NCBI GenBank assembly: GCA_025458465.1
Contig: JALOSK010000089.1
Coordinates: 1 to 7,554, forward strand
Reading direction: 5' to 3'
Source of the DNA: Sandarakinorhabdus sp.
GTDB lineage: Bacteria; Pseudomonadota; Alphaproteobacteria; Sphingomonadales; Sphingomonadaceae
Length of the DNA stretch: 7,554 nt
Shown here: one piece after another, positions 1-7,380 of the stretch
Layout: each line of letters begins with the position of its first letter
How positions within the stretch are numbered: the first letter of the stretch is position 1
Program-made: the position numbers and the translations under genes
The notes under the pieces: model-generated
The model's input: the letters and a program-made list of their open reading frames with translations, nothing else
Told to the model about the DNA's origin: nothing
Database searches by the model: none

Positions 1-1530
1 GGCTGCGATCACGTCCTTGTCGCGGATCGACCCGCCGGGCTGGATGATCGCAGTCGCGCCGGCGTCGGCGGCGGCGATCAGTCCATCAGGGAAGGGGAAG
101 AACGCATCGGAGGCGACGCAGCTGCCAATGGTGCGCGGTTGCGGCCAGCCGGCCGTTTCGGCTGCATCGATGGCCTTGCGCGCGGCGATGCGGGTTGAAT
201 CGAGCCGGCTCATCTGGCCGGCGCCGATGCCGGCCGTTGCCCCGCCGCTGGCATAAACGATGGCGTTGGACTTGACGTGCCGTGCCACCGTCCAGGCGAA
301 CAGCAGATCAGCCCATTCGGCTTCGGTCGGTGTGCGCTTCGTCACCACCTGGCAGGCCTCCCGCAGCACCGCGCCATTGTCGCGGCTCTGCACCAGCATG
401 CCGCCGGAAATCGGCTTGAGCATCAGGCCCGGCCGGCGCGGATCGGGCAGATCGGCGAGCAGCAGGCGCAGATTCTTCTTGCCCGCGAAAATCTTGAGCG
501 CTTCTTCATCGGCGCCGGGCGCGATCACCACTTCGGTGAAGATGCCGGTGATGGCCTCCGCTGTCGGACCGTCGAGTGGCTGGTTGACCGCGATGATGCC
601 GCCAAAGGCCGAAACCGGGTCGCACTGGAACGCCTTTTCATAGGCTTCGGCCAGCGTGGCGCCGGTGGCGACGCCGCACGGATTGGCGTGCTTGATGATG
701 GCGCAGGCCGGGCCGGCATCGCGCCATTCGGCGATCAGATCGAGCGCGCCATCGGCGTCGTTGAGATTGTTGTAGCTCAGTTCCTTGCCCTGCATCTGGC
801 GCGCGGCTGCGAGGCCGTAGCTGCGGCCCTGCGGCAGGTAGAGTGCGGCCTGCTGGTGCGGGTTTTCGCCATAACGCAGTGTTTCCTTGCGGGTGAGGGC
901 GACCGGCAGCACGGCCGGGAACATCTCGCCTTGATCGGCAAAGGCGAACCAGCTGGCAACGGCGGCATCATAGGCGGCGGTGTGGGCAAAGGCAGCGGCC
1001 GCGAGCTGCCGGCGCAGGGCCAGCGGCGTGGCGCCGGCATTGGCGGTCAGCGCCGCGATGAAGTCTTCATATTGATCGGGGCTGGTGAGGATGGCGACGA
1101 AATCATGGTTCTTGGCCGATGATCGCACCATCGCCGGGCCGCCGATGTCGATATTCTCGATGATGTCTTCGCGTGGGCTCCCCTTCGCCACGGTGGCGGC
1201 GAAGGGATAGAGGTTGATCACCGCCAGATCGATGGCGCCGATGCCGTGATCGGTCATCGCGGCCACATGCTCTGCATTGTTGCGCAGGGCCAGCAGGCCG
1301 CCGTGCACGCGCGGGTGCAGCGTCTTCACGCGGCCATCCATCATTTCCGGGCTGCCGGTCAGCTCTGCCACGTCCTTCACGGCGTGGCCCAAGGCGCGCA
1401 GGGCAGTTGCCGTGCCGCCGGTGGACACCAGTTCGATGCCATGCGCGACCAGTGCGGCGGCCAGCGGTTCCAGCCCGGCCTTGTCGGACACGGACAGCAA
1501 GGCGCGGCGAATGGGAACGAGATCGGTCAT
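1..1530 (-). CDS. purH: Bifunctional AICAR transformylase / IMP cyclohydrolase, 3' end cut by window edge
   Basis: PurH catalyses the last two steps of de novo IMP synthesis in the cytoplasm: formylation of AICAR with 10-formyl-tetrahydrofolate, then ring closure of FAICAR. Reading the minus strand from ATG 1530-1528 gives 510 uninterrupted codons to the edge. The N-terminal cyclohydrolase (MGS-like) domain, about residues 1-195, shows STGGTA (36-41) and [14 protein letters not shown] (65-78). The transformylase domain from about 200 on shows RYGENPHQ (219-226), the IIKHANPCG motif with the catalytic Lys280-His281 pair, and the late QPGGSIRD motif (497-504). Family members are usually about 520-535 residues, so roughly the last 20 residues lie outside the window. 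GGAAAG at 1544-1539, eight bases before the ATG, is a plausible ribosome binding site. It lies 85 bases downstream of the heparinase-like gene on the same strand, so co-transcription is possible. All diagnostic motifs in view are intact. Confidence 0.97.
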   Translation of the reverse strand, partial: MTDLVPIRRALLSVSDKAGLEPLAAALVAHGIELVSTGGTATALRALGHAVKDVAELTGSPEMMDGRVKTLHPRVHGGLLALRNNAEHVAAMTDHGIGAIDLAVINLYPFAATVAKGSPREDIIENIDIGGPAMVRSSAKNHDFVAILTSPDQYEDFIAALTANAGATPLALRRQLAAAAFAHTAAYDAAVASWFAFADQGEMFPAVLPVALTRKETLRYGENPHQQAALYLPQGRSYGLAAARQMQGKELSYNNLNDADGALDLIAEWRDAGPACAIIKHANPCGVATGATLAEAYEKAFQCDPVSAFGGIIAVNQPLDGPTAEAITGIFTEVVIAPGADEEALKIFAGKKNLRLLLADLPDPRRPGLMLKPISGGMLVQSRDNGAVLREACQVVTKRTPTEAEWADLLFAWTVARHVKSNAIVYASGGATAGIGAGQMSRLDSTRIAARKAIDAAETAGWPQPRTIGSCVASDAFFPFPDGLIAAADAGATAIIQPGGSIRDKDVIAA

Positions 1531-1586
1531 GTTGGCGGCTTTCCGGCAGGTGGGTGGGATGCGCCGCCCGCCTAGCGCCTGAAACC

Positions 1587-1600
1587 CGGCTTGTCAGCCG
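1587..1600 (-). other. Small hairpin between the heparinase-like gene and purH
   Basis: A perfect 5-base inverted repeat (CGGCT / AGCCG) with a 4-base loop lies 15 bases past the heparinase-like stop codon and, in the direction of transcription, is followed by GGTTT. The stem is short and the T-run has only three bases, so it could be a weak terminator, an mRNA 3'-end stabiliser or chance in G+C-rich DNA. A TTGACG hexamer (1604-1599) overlaps it, but no acceptable -10 box stands 16-18 bases downstream. Confidence 0.2.
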
Positions 1601-1615
1601 TCAATTCCCGCCGGC

Positions 1616-3397
1616 TCACTTGCCGGCGCGCGTGAAGCTCCAGTGAATGTCGGCGGCCTGCTTTTCCGTGGTGCCGCTGATCACCAGTTGCTGGGTGCGG
1701 TGGATCGTGCCGTCGGCATCAACCCACAGGGAGGGCTCGATCAGCAGCTGGCCGCTGCCGGCGGCGATGCGCGCCTTGAAGGCCCAGATGCGCCCGCCCG
1801 GTGTTTTCATCAGCGCGCCCATGCCATCGGCCGTCGGGGTGGCCGAAACACCGCCGCCCAGATGGAAGCGCACGTCGAACCGGCGCTCGCTGCGGCGGGC
1901 GAACAGGCGGGCCGGCGCCGCCTCGATCAGGTCCTCGCCGGCCAGTTCGCCGCCATCGGCCGACAGGAACAGCCGGCGCCGCACCAGCATGCCGAAGCGG
2001 CGCACATAGCCATCATGGCTTGATTCCAGAAGTTGCCCATCGGCCATGGTGCGGCTGGCCAGGGCCACTTCCTCCACCCCGCCGGCCAGCGTGCCATCGT
2101 CGCGGATACGGGTGGAATTGGTGTCGTCGATCACCAGCGTCGAATGGGCGGCGGTGGTGGCAAGGCCGGCGGCCAGCGCCGGTGCCAACAGCCCGTTGCT
2201 GGCGCGTTCCAGCCCCCGCTGTCCGCCGCAGTTGGTCACCAGCCGATCAGGCCCGTCGCTCATCTCAAGGGCCAGCGTGCCAGCGTGGCCCGAACTGGAC
2301 AGGCGCGCCGGCGGCGGCGGGCCGGCATCCACAACCACAACGGTGCGCCCGGCCGACAGGCGCTGGAAGCCGCTCCAGCGGCCACCGCGGCGAAGCTCCG
2401 TGCCGGTGGGCACCTTGCGGGCCAGACGCTCCATCGCTGCAGCGCCAATCATCGCGCCGCCATGCCAGGCGCCCACCTGGCCATCGCCCAGCATCAGCCC
2501 GCGCAGCGCAGGCGCCAGCCGCGCCAGCGCATCGGCAAACAAGGGCGGCGCGCGTCCGCCAATCGCCTCCGGCGCGGCCCCGGCAAACAGCAGGGTTTCC
2601 GCCAGTGCGAGGGCATCAACCGGCGCCCTTGTGGCAATGCCGCCATCGGGCAGCACCAGCGCCGGCAACAGCGCCTCCAGACCGGCCAGCGCGGCGGCCG
2701 CCCGAACCTCGCCGCCCGGGATCAGCGTACCGGCCGCATACAGCCCCGCCAGCGCGCGGGCGCGCGGCAGGCCTTCGGGCGCGCGCCGCGCCGCACGATC
2801 AAGATGGCGCGCCCAGGTGGCCAGCGCCGACAGCAGCGCCGAACGATAGATCTGGTTGCTGGACGACAGGATCAGCGGCGCATGGCCCAGCGCCATCAAC
2901 AGGCGGGTGCCGGTGATGTCGGCGCGCCACGCCAGTGCATCATATTCGGGGAAGCTGGCCAACCAGCGCTCCACCAGCGCTTCGGCGGCCTTGGTGGCGG
3001 CAGCGCGATCCGGCAGGATGGCCAGATCGCGCAGCCATTCCCAGCCATGCGCCCACGCCTGCCACGCCGCCGGCGGCGCGGTTTCGCGGAAGCTGATGTC
3101 CCGCGTCATCTGCGTGTGGCCGGCGTGGATCAGGCGGCCGGCAATGATGCGTTCGCCGATATGGGGATCGCCGGGCACCGGATCGGCCGGCACCCCCAGC
3201 AGCTTCAACGGAAAGCGCCCGCGCAGCCGCAACCGATGCAGCGGCGTGGCATAGGCCCGCACCGCAACCCCGGCGATCAGCCGTTCCGAAAGTGACGGCC
3301 CGCGATCACCACCGCCGCGCTGCAGGCTGCCGGCCACATCGTCGATGACGTCGGCTGCCGGCGGCGGCGCGTTCCCGGGCTCGCGGTTGCTGGCCAT
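1616..3397 (-). CDS. Heparinase II/III family protein
   Basis: The 593-residue protein has the two-part layout of the heparinase II/III family of polysaccharide lyases: an alpha-helical, Ala/Leu-rich N-terminal part (about 35-330, expected alpha/alpha toroid) and a beta-rich C-terminal part (about 340-590). The latter carries family-like blocks: WSGFQRL (341-347), HAGTLALE (371-378), AHSTLVIDD (417-425), HDGY (461-464) and RRRLFLS (473-479). Characterised relatives cleave uronic-acid polysaccharides by beta-elimination using Tyr and His residues; the substrate here is unknown. ATG 3397-3395 was chosen because it shares one base with the rpe stop (TGATG) and follows GAAGGG. The frame stays open upstream through rpe, but only as an overlap in another frame. 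The N-terminus is hydrophilic and Pro/Ala-rich, with no Sec signal peptide or lipobox, unlike typical exported lyases. I recall this gene beside rpe and purH in sphingomonads. Family call is firm; activity is uncertain. Confidence 0.87.
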   Translation of the reverse strand: MASNREPGNAPPPAADVIDDVAGSLQRGGGDRGPSLSERLIAGVAVRAYATPLHRLRLRGRFPLKLLGVPADPVPGDPHIGERIIAGRLIHAGHTQMTRDISFRETAPPAAWQAWAHGWEWLRDLAILPDRAAATKAAEALVERWLASFPEYDALAWRADITGTRLLMALGHAPLILSSSNQIYRSALLSALATWARHLDRAARRAPEGLPRARALAGLYAAGTLIPGGEVRAAAALAGLEALLPALVLPDGGIATRAPVDALALAETLLFAGAAPEAIGGRAPPLFADALARLAPALRGLMLGDGQVGAWHGGAMIGAAAMERLARKVPTGTELRRGGRWSGFQRLSAGRTVVVVDAGPPPPARLSSSGHAGTLALEMSDGPDRLVTNCGGQRGLERASNGLLAPALAAGLATTAAHSTLVIDDTNSTRIRDDGTLAGGVEEVALASRTMADGQLLESSHDGYVRRFGMLVRRRLFLSADGGELAGEDLIEAAPARLFARRSERRFDVRFHLGGGVSATPTADGMGALMKTPGGRIWAFKARIAAGSGQLLIEPSLWVDADGTIHRTQQLVISGTTEKQAADIHWSFTRAGK

Positions 3398-4059
3398 CAA
3401 CCGCCCTTCAATGCCGCGATGTTGGCGGCATAATGGGCTTGTCCGCCCTTGAAGCTGGCGGTGCCGGCCACCAGCACATCGGCGCCGGCAGCGATGACCT
3501 GCGGCGCGGTCTTCGCGTCCACGCCGCCATCCACCTCCAGATGAATGGCGCGGCCGCTGTCGTCGATCAGGCGGCGCAGGCGTTCGATCTTCCTCAGCTG
3601 GCTGGTGATGAAGCCCTGGCCGCCAAAGCCGGGGTTCACGCTCATCACCAGGATCAGATCGATGTCGCCCAGCACATCCTCCACCAGGCTCACCGGGCTG
3701 GCGGGGTTGAGCACCACGCCGGCTTGGCAGCCGAGCGCCTTGATGCGCTGGATGGTGCGGTGCAGGTGCGGCCCGGCTTCGGGATGAACCGACAGGATAT
3801 CGGCCCCGGCTTCGGCAAAGGCTTCCAGATAGGGGTCGGCCGGGCTGATCATCAGGTGCACGTCGAACGGCAGGCTGCTGTGCGGGCGCAGCGCCTTCAC
3901 CACCATCGGACCTATGGTGATGTTGGGCACGAAATGCCCGTCCATCACGTCGACATGGATCCAGTCCGCTCCGGCCGCGCTGATCGCCCGCACCTCCTCG
4001 CCAAGCCGGGCGAAATCGGCAGACAGGATGGATGGCGCGATGCGGACGGGGGACGGCAT
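3397..4059 (-). CDS. rpe: Ribulose-phosphate 3-epimerase
   Basis: This cytoplasmic TIM-barrel enzyme interconverts D-ribulose 5-phosphate and D-xylulose 5-phosphate in the pentose phosphate pathway. The 220-residue length is typical. The expected active-site and metal-binding positions are present: Ser10 in APSILSADF, His35 and Asp37 in WIHVDVMDG, Met39, His68 in FDVHLM, the [10 protein letters not shown] loop (139-148) and Asp177 in LEVDGGV (174-180). The ATG at 4059-4057 gives the canonical N-terminus. No strong Shine-Dalgarno sequence precedes it: the bases read AAGTCTTGGGCC before the ATG. Its TGA stop overlaps the ATG of the heparinase-like gene by one base, so the two are almost certainly on one transcript. 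A 138-base gap separates it from the upstream TlpA-like gene, enough for its own promoter, although I cannot point to clear -35/-10 boxes. Confidence 0.97.
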   Translation of the reverse strand: MPSPVRIAPSILSADFARLGEEVRAISAAGADWIHVDVMDGHFVPNITIGPMVVKALRPHSSLPFDVHLMISPADPYLEAFAEAGADILSVHPEAGPHLHRTIQRIKALGCQAGVVLNPASPVSLVEDVLGDIDLILVMSVNPGFGGQGFITSQLRKIERLRRLIDDSGRAIHLEVDGGVDAKTAPQVIAAGADVLVAGTASFKGGQAHYAANIAALKGG

Positions 4060-4197
4060 GGCCCAAGACTTAGCAGGCCGCGCCGCGCCGGGGTAGGGGG
4101 CGCGCCGGCGCAGCCAGCCGGATTGGTGCAGCCTTCTGTGGATGGTTGTCCCCGTGCGCTCAACCGTGGGCGCGCGATCGCCAGCCGGGCCGAGTGG
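4060..4197. other. Intergenic leader of rpe, with an inverted repeat
   Basis: These 138 bases between the TlpA-like stop and the rpe start contain a perfect 7-base inverted repeat, GCGCCGG (4085-4091) and CCGGCGC (4105-4111), with a 13-base loop that is C-rich on the transcribed (minus) strand. The repeat ends 25 bases before the rpe ATG and is not followed by a T-run, so it is not a standard intrinsic terminator. It could be a leader hairpin or chance. I found no convincing sigma-70 promoter pair here. Confidence 0.35.
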
Positions 4198-5415
4198 TCA
4201 GGCGCGTTCCTTCAGCAGGCGCGACACCGTCTCGTCGAATTCGCGCTTCACTTGCGCATTCAGCGCGCCGGTGGCGGGGCCGGCCCAGCCGACATGGACT
4301 TCCTTCACCTTGCCATCGCGGCCGATGAAAATGGTGGTGGGCCACACCTTCACCGGGGCCAGCGCGCCCAGCACCTTCTTCGTGTCGTCGGCATTGGGCT
4401 GGCCGCCATACACCATCGGGTAGGGCAGCTTGTAACGCGCCTTGAAGCTGGTGATCTGGCGCATGGCGCGGGCCTGATCGGCGCCATATTCGAACTGCAG
4501 GCCGATCATTTCCAGCCCATCCTTCTGCCGGCGCGCGGCATAGGGGCCAAGGAACTGGGCTTCATCGTGGCAGTTGGGGCACCAGGCGCCGCCGATGGAA
4601 ATCACCACCACCTTGCCCTTGTAGCGCGCGTCATCAAGGCTGATGAGCTGGCCATCGGGGGTGGGCAGGCGGAACGACAGGCGATCGGCGCCGGGCTTTT
4701 CCACCGCAACCGGATTGATGCTGGCCTGCTTTTCCTTGGTCGCCTGCCAGGCATTGCCGGCCGGGCTGCTGGTGGCCGCAAACGATGCCCCCTTCAGCGT
4801 GTTGCCCGAAAGCGTGCCCGACCACAGGCCCGTGGAGCTGCCATCGAAGGCCGACAGTTTCAGCTGGTTGCCGTTCAGTTCGCCCGACAGATAACGCATG
4901 TCGCCAGTGGGAAGCTGGACGGTGCCAGTCACCTGCGCGCCGGTCTGCTTCAGCAGCAGCAGGCCCTTGATGGCGCGCGGGCCATAGATGATGTCCCAGC
5001 GGCCCGACACGTTGCCGGCCGGCTTGACGATGCCGGGCGTGAACCGCCAGCTGCCGCGCACCGCCTTGGCCGCAAGGGTCACCGGCCCCGTTGAACGCAG
5101 TACCGTTGCCGAGCCGGCCAGCGTGCCGCCGGCCGCCGACTTCAGTTCCAGCCGGCTGTTGTAGCTGGGGAAGCTGAGCGTGATGCTGTCTGCCGTCACC
5201 TGCACCTGTTCCACCCGCAGGCGTTCCGGCGGGTTCAGGATATAGGCCTGCGGGCCGGCCTTGCCTTCGCGCACATCCAGCGTGAACGGCAGCGGGCCAC
5301 CGGGGTGATTCTCGAAGCTCACCCGCCACTGGCCATACAGGCCGGCAGCAGTGGCGGCGGACGCGGTGCCGGCCAGCAGGGCGACGGCGGCGAATGTGCG
5401 AAGCATCGGCATCAT
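4198..5415 (-). CDS. Secreted TlpA/ResA-like thioredoxin-fold protein with N-terminal beta modules
   Basis: The 405-residue protein starts with a Sec signal peptide (Arg6, hydrophobic core about 8-19, ASA-A or TAA-G cleavage near 20-24), so it should act in the periplasm. Residues about 25-225 are beta-rich and look like two copies of one module. Residues about 245-400 form a TlpA/redoxin domain with the active-site motif W278-C279-P-N-C282 after VVVISIGGA, and the cis-proline at 359 in VWPTTIFIG (357-365). These are the only two cysteines. Relatives reduce disulfides in envelope proteins, for example in cytochrome c maturation or oxidative defence; the partner here is unknown. The start is supported by GAGGGGG (5426-5420) before ATG 5415-5413; ATGs at codons 2 and 4 are alternatives. 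The gene lies 73 bases after the J-domain gene and 138 before rpe. Redox fold and export are firm; physiological role is not. Confidence 0.9.
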   Translation of the reverse strand: MMPMLRTFAAVALLAGTASAATAAGLYGQWRVSFENHPGGPLPFTLDVREGKAGPQAYILNPPERLRVEQVQVTADSITLSFPSYNSRLELKSAAGGTLAGSATVLRSTGPVTLAAKAVRGSWRFTPGIVKPAGNVSGRWDIIYGPRAIKGLLLLKQTGAQVTGTVQLPTGDMRYLSGELNGNQLKLSAFDGSSTGLWSGTLSGNTLKGASFAATSSPAGNAWQATKEKQASINPVAVEKPGADRLSFRLPTPDGQLISLDDARYKGKVVVISIGGAWCPNCHDEAQFLGPYAARRQKDGLEMIGLQFEYGADQARAMRQITSFKARYKLPYPMVYGGQPNADDTKKVLGALAPVKVWPTTIFIGRDGKVKEVHVGWAGPATGALNAQVKREFDETVSRLLKERA

Positions 5416-5419
5416 GGAT

Positions 5420-5426
5420 CCCCCTC
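5420..5426 (-). promoter_or_regulatory. Ribosome binding site of the TlpA-like gene
   Basis: GAGGGGG on the minus strand ends four bases before the first of three closely spaced ATG codons (codons 1, 2 and 4). The short spacing to the first ATG means translation might also use codon 2 or 4. The signal peptide is preserved in every case. Confidence 0.55.
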
Positions 5427-5466
5427 AAGACGATTGCCGGCGTTCCCTCAACCCCGGCATTTCTTT

Positions 5467-5484
5467 GCCCCCGGCAAGCCGGGC
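5467..5484 (-). terminator. Hairpin just downstream of the J-domain gene (weak terminator candidate)
   Basis: CCCGGC (5470-5475) and GCCGGG (5478-5483) form a tight stem, realistically five pairs with a CAAG-type tetraloop, beginning five bases past the J-domain stop codon. On the minus strand the stem is followed by GGGGCAAAGAAA with no T-run, so it is a poor intrinsic terminator in that direction. On the plus strand CTTTAT follows, but there is no plus-strand gene upstream to terminate. Confidence 0.25.
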
Positions 5485-5488
5485 TTTA

Positions 5489-6031
5489 TCATTGGGCCTG
5501 TTCCGCGGCGGCCTTGCGGGCGGCATCGGCGGCAGACAGCACATCCCACGCCGCCTGTACCGCGCGAAACCGTTCTGCGGCCTCCGGGCTGTTGCCGGCC
5601 ACATCCGGGTGGCTGGCCTTGGCGGCGCTGCGCCAGGCGGCGCGGATGGCGGTGATGTCGGCGTCGGCCTCCAGGCCCAGCAGCTTCAGTGCATCCAGCT
5701 CGGCGCGGCTGCGGCTGCCGTCGCCTTCATCACCCCAGCCCCAGTGGCTGGCGCGGCGATATTTGCGCTGGCCGGCTTCGGCCTTCTCGCGGGCGGCGGC
5801 TTCCTCTGGCGACAGGCCGCGAAAATAATCCCAGCCGGCGTTGTATTCGGCGGCATGGTCCTGGCAGAACCACCAGCGCTCCGGGCTGTTGGGGGCCTTC
5901 GGGGCCGGGCGGTCGCCCACATTGGTGCAGCCCTCGCGGTCGCACAGGCGCACGTTGGCGGCCGCGCGCTCGCCTTCATAACTGCGCCAGCGCGGGAAGC
6001 CCCAGTCGTTGTTGCGGCGGTGCCGTGCCAC
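5489..6031 (-). CDS. J-domain (DnaJ-like) protein with N-terminal Cys/His cluster
   Basis: This 180-residue soluble protein carries a C-terminal J domain (about 112-170) with the HPD tripeptide at 141-143. In J proteins that motif stimulates the ATPase of a DnaK-type Hsp70, so this is probably a cytoplasmic co-chaperone; clients are unknown. The N-terminal half opens with NNDWGFPRW (7-15) and contains C30-x4-C35 and C56-x2-H59, which could bind a metal. A Trp/Gly-rich linker (HWGWGDEGDG, 96-105) joins the halves. No DnaJ G/F region or CXXCXGXG zinc repeats are present, so it is not DnaJ itself. I chose GTG 6031-6029 because AGGAGG (6047-6042) precedes it by ten bases; the frame stays open to an ATG at 6076, but that start would lie upstream of this site and add residues encoded by it. 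It is the first gene of the minus-strand run and diverges from the MFS gene. Confidence 0.87.
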   Translation of the reverse strand: MARHRRNNDWGFPRWRSYEGERAAANVRLCDREGCTNVGDRPAPKAPNSPERWWFCQDHAAEYNAGWDYFRGLSPEEAAAREKAEAGQRKYRRASHWGWGDEGDGSRSRAELDALKLLGLEADADITAIRAAWRSAAKASHPDVAGNSPEAAERFRAVQAAWDVLSAADAARKAAAEQAQ

Positions 6032-6144
6032 GCGTTGTCGTCCTCCTGCTGGCGCTCTTACGTCAAACCGCCCCATCCGGCGAGTCCGTGGCGGGCAATC
6101 GCTGGCTGGACGGCTGGACGCGGAACGGGCAAGTCTGTTGGCAG
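6032..6144. promoter_or_regulatory. Divergent intergenic region between the J-domain and MFS genes
   Basis: These 113 bases separate two divergently transcribed genes, so promoters for both should lie here or extend into the coding ends. The region is G+C-rich and I found no -35/-10 pair I would defend on either strand. It contains a tandem 8-base repeat, GGCTGGAC at 6104-6111 and 6112-6119. The MFS frame is open across it, with an in-frame GTG at 6088, so part of the repeat may be coding if translation starts there. Confidence 0.4.
6042..6047 (-). promoter_or_regulatory. Ribosome binding site deciding the GTG start of the J-domain gene
   Basis: A full AGGAGG on the minus strand stands ten bases before GTG 6031-6029. 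It favours the GTG start over the in-frame ATG at 6076, which has no comparable site and would translate through this sequence. Confidence 0.65.
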
Positions 6145-7380
6145 ATGCTCAGCCTTCTGGCCACGCGGCGATTTGGCCCCCTGTTCGTCACCCAGCTGCT
6201 GGGCGCGTTCAACGACAATCTGTTCCGCACGGCGATCATCTTCATCGTCGCCTATGACATCGCTGCGGCCGATCCGGCGCAGGCGGCGTTTCTGGCATCC
6301 TTGTCGGCCGGGTTGTTCATCATGCCGTTCCTGCTGTTTTCGGGCATCGCCGGATCGCTGGCCGACACGCGTGACAAGGCCGTGATCGCGCGGCTGGTGA
6401 AGCAGCTTGAGATCGGCTTCATGCTGCTGGGGTGGCTGGCGCTGGTGCTGGGTTCGCTGCCGCTCGCGCTGCTGGTGGTGTTCCTGATGGGCTGTCACTC
6501 GACCCTGTTCGGCCCGGTCAAATATGCGATCCTGCCGCAGCATCTGAAGCCGGGTGAACTGATCGCCGGCACCGGCATGGTGGAAGCGGCCACGTTCGTG
6601 GCCATCCTGCTGGGGCAGGTGGCGGGCGGGCTGCTGGCCACGGCCGCGGTGGGGCCGGTGGCCACGGCGCTGGCGCTTGCCGGGTGGCTGGCGGCGCGTG
6701 CGATTCCGCCGGCACCGCCCGAAGGCACGGCGCCCGTGCAGTGGAACCCGTGGGCAAGCGGCCGCGGCGCGCTGGCCCACGCCTTTTCCGATCCGCGCCT
6801 GTGGCGCGCCACGCTGGCGATTTCGTGGTTCTGGGCGCTGGGGGCCATCTACACCAGCCAGTTCGTGCCGCTGGCGAAGAACGTGATGGGCGGCAGCGAG
6901 GCTGTGGCAACCTTCTTCCTGGCGGTGTTCTCGGTTGGGGTCGCGGCTGGCTCGCTGGCGGTGGCGCGGCTGCTGAAGGGGCAGCTTTCCACCCGCGTGT
7001 GCGTCTGGGCGGGGCTTGCGATGGCGGTGGCCGGCGTTGATCTGTTCTTCGCGATCGCCGGCGTCGGCACGGCAGCGAAGGACGTTGCCGGTTTCCTGGC
7101 AAGCCTGGCTGGCTGGCGGGTGGTGGTGGATCTGTTTGCGCTGGCCGCGGCTGGCGGCATGTTTTCGGTGCCGCTCTATGCCGTGCTGCAAACTGCCGGT
7201 GCCGCCGGCAGCCGGGCCAGTGCCATCGCCGCCAACAACATCATCAACAGCCTGTTCCAGGTGTCGGCCGTGCTGGCCGTGGGCGCTGCGGTGGGCGCCG
7301 GCGCCAATGCATCGCTGGTGCTGATGTTGAGCGGGCTGACCGTGCTGCTGCTGCTGCCGGCGATCCGCACGATCGATTGA
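6145..7380 (+). CDS. MFS transporter, LplT-like (lysophospholipid transporter family)
   Basis: A 411-residue inner-membrane protein of the major facilitator superfamily with many hydrophobic segments (about 12 expected). The signature FVTQLLGAFNDNLFRTA (14-30), the motif-A-like GSLADTRDKAV loop (70-80) and the HSTLFGPVKYAILPQHL block (118-134) followed by GTGMVEAATF (142-151) match LplT and the MFS part of Aas-type fusions, which flip lysophospholipids across the inner membrane for re-acylation. Here the protein ends after the transporter part (LLLLPAIRTID), and no acyltransferase or AMP-ligase domain follows, so any partner enzyme must be encoded elsewhere. ATG 6145 places the family block at the usual distance from the N-terminus, but its ribosome site is weak; an in-frame GTG at 6088 would add 19 residues. 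Substrate is inferred from family resemblance only; other MFS cargo is possible. Confidence 0.88.
   Translation: MLSLLATRRFGPLFVTQLLGAFNDNLFRTAIIFIVAYDIAAADPAQAAFLASLSAGLFIMPFLLFSGIAGSLADTRDKAVIARLVKQLEIGFMLLGWLALVLGSLPLALLVVFLMGCHSTLFGPVKYAILPQHLKPGELIAGTGMVEAATFVAILLGQVAGGLLATAAVGPVATALALAGWLAARAIPPAPPEGTAPVQWNPWASGRGALAHAFSDPRLWRATLAISWFWALGAIYTSQFVPLAKNVMGGSEAVATFFLAVFSVGVAAGSLAVARLLKGQLSTRVCVWAGLAMAVAGVDLFFAIAGVGTAAKDVAGFLASLAGWRVVVDLFALAAAGGMFSVPLYAVLQTAGAAGSRASAIAANNIINSLFQVSAVLAVGAAVGAGANASLVLMLSGLTVLLLLPAIRTID

Noticed and set aside
277..1122. 281-codon plus-strand open frame opposite purH
   Set aside because: purH on the minus strand is unmistakable by motifs; this frame is its complement shadow.
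1531..1615. Independent purH promoter in the 85-base gap (TTGACG at 1604-1599)
   Set aside because: The -35-like hexamer has no acceptable -10 at 16-18 bases (CAGGCG is found), so a promoter cannot be supported from sequence alone.
2033..3295. 420-codon plus-strand open frame opposite the heparinase-like gene
   Set aside because: Composition is dominated by Arg, Gly, Gln and Ala, as expected from the complement of G+C-rich codons. No motif was recognised, and the minus-strand gene is firmly supported.
3398..4066. Extension of the heparinase-like frame upstream to 4066, giving an 816-residue protein
   Set aside because: This stretch is occupied by rpe in another frame with all catalytic motifs. 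The extension reads as Arg/Pro/Gly-rich shadow sequence, and the ATG at 3397 has coupling and a ribosome site.
3433..5094. 553-codon plus-strand open frame across rpe and the TlpA-like gene
   Set aside because: It crosses two well-identified minus-strand genes and the gap between them. It is a His/Gly/Ala-rich shadow with no domain signature.
6104..6119. Tandem GGCTGGAC repeat as an operator
   Set aside because: Only two copies of an 8-base G+C-rich word, possibly inside the MFS coding frame. Chance is a sufficient explanation.
5689..6144. Upstream extension of the MFS frame to 5689
   Set aside because: It overlaps most of the J-domain gene on the other strand and would put over 150 Arg/Pro-rich residues in front of a canonical MFS start.
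6058..7191. 377-codon minus-strand open frame opposite the MFS gene
   Set aside because: It is rich in His, Arg and Gln with no recognisable domain, and the plus-strand frame has transmembrane pattern and family motifs.
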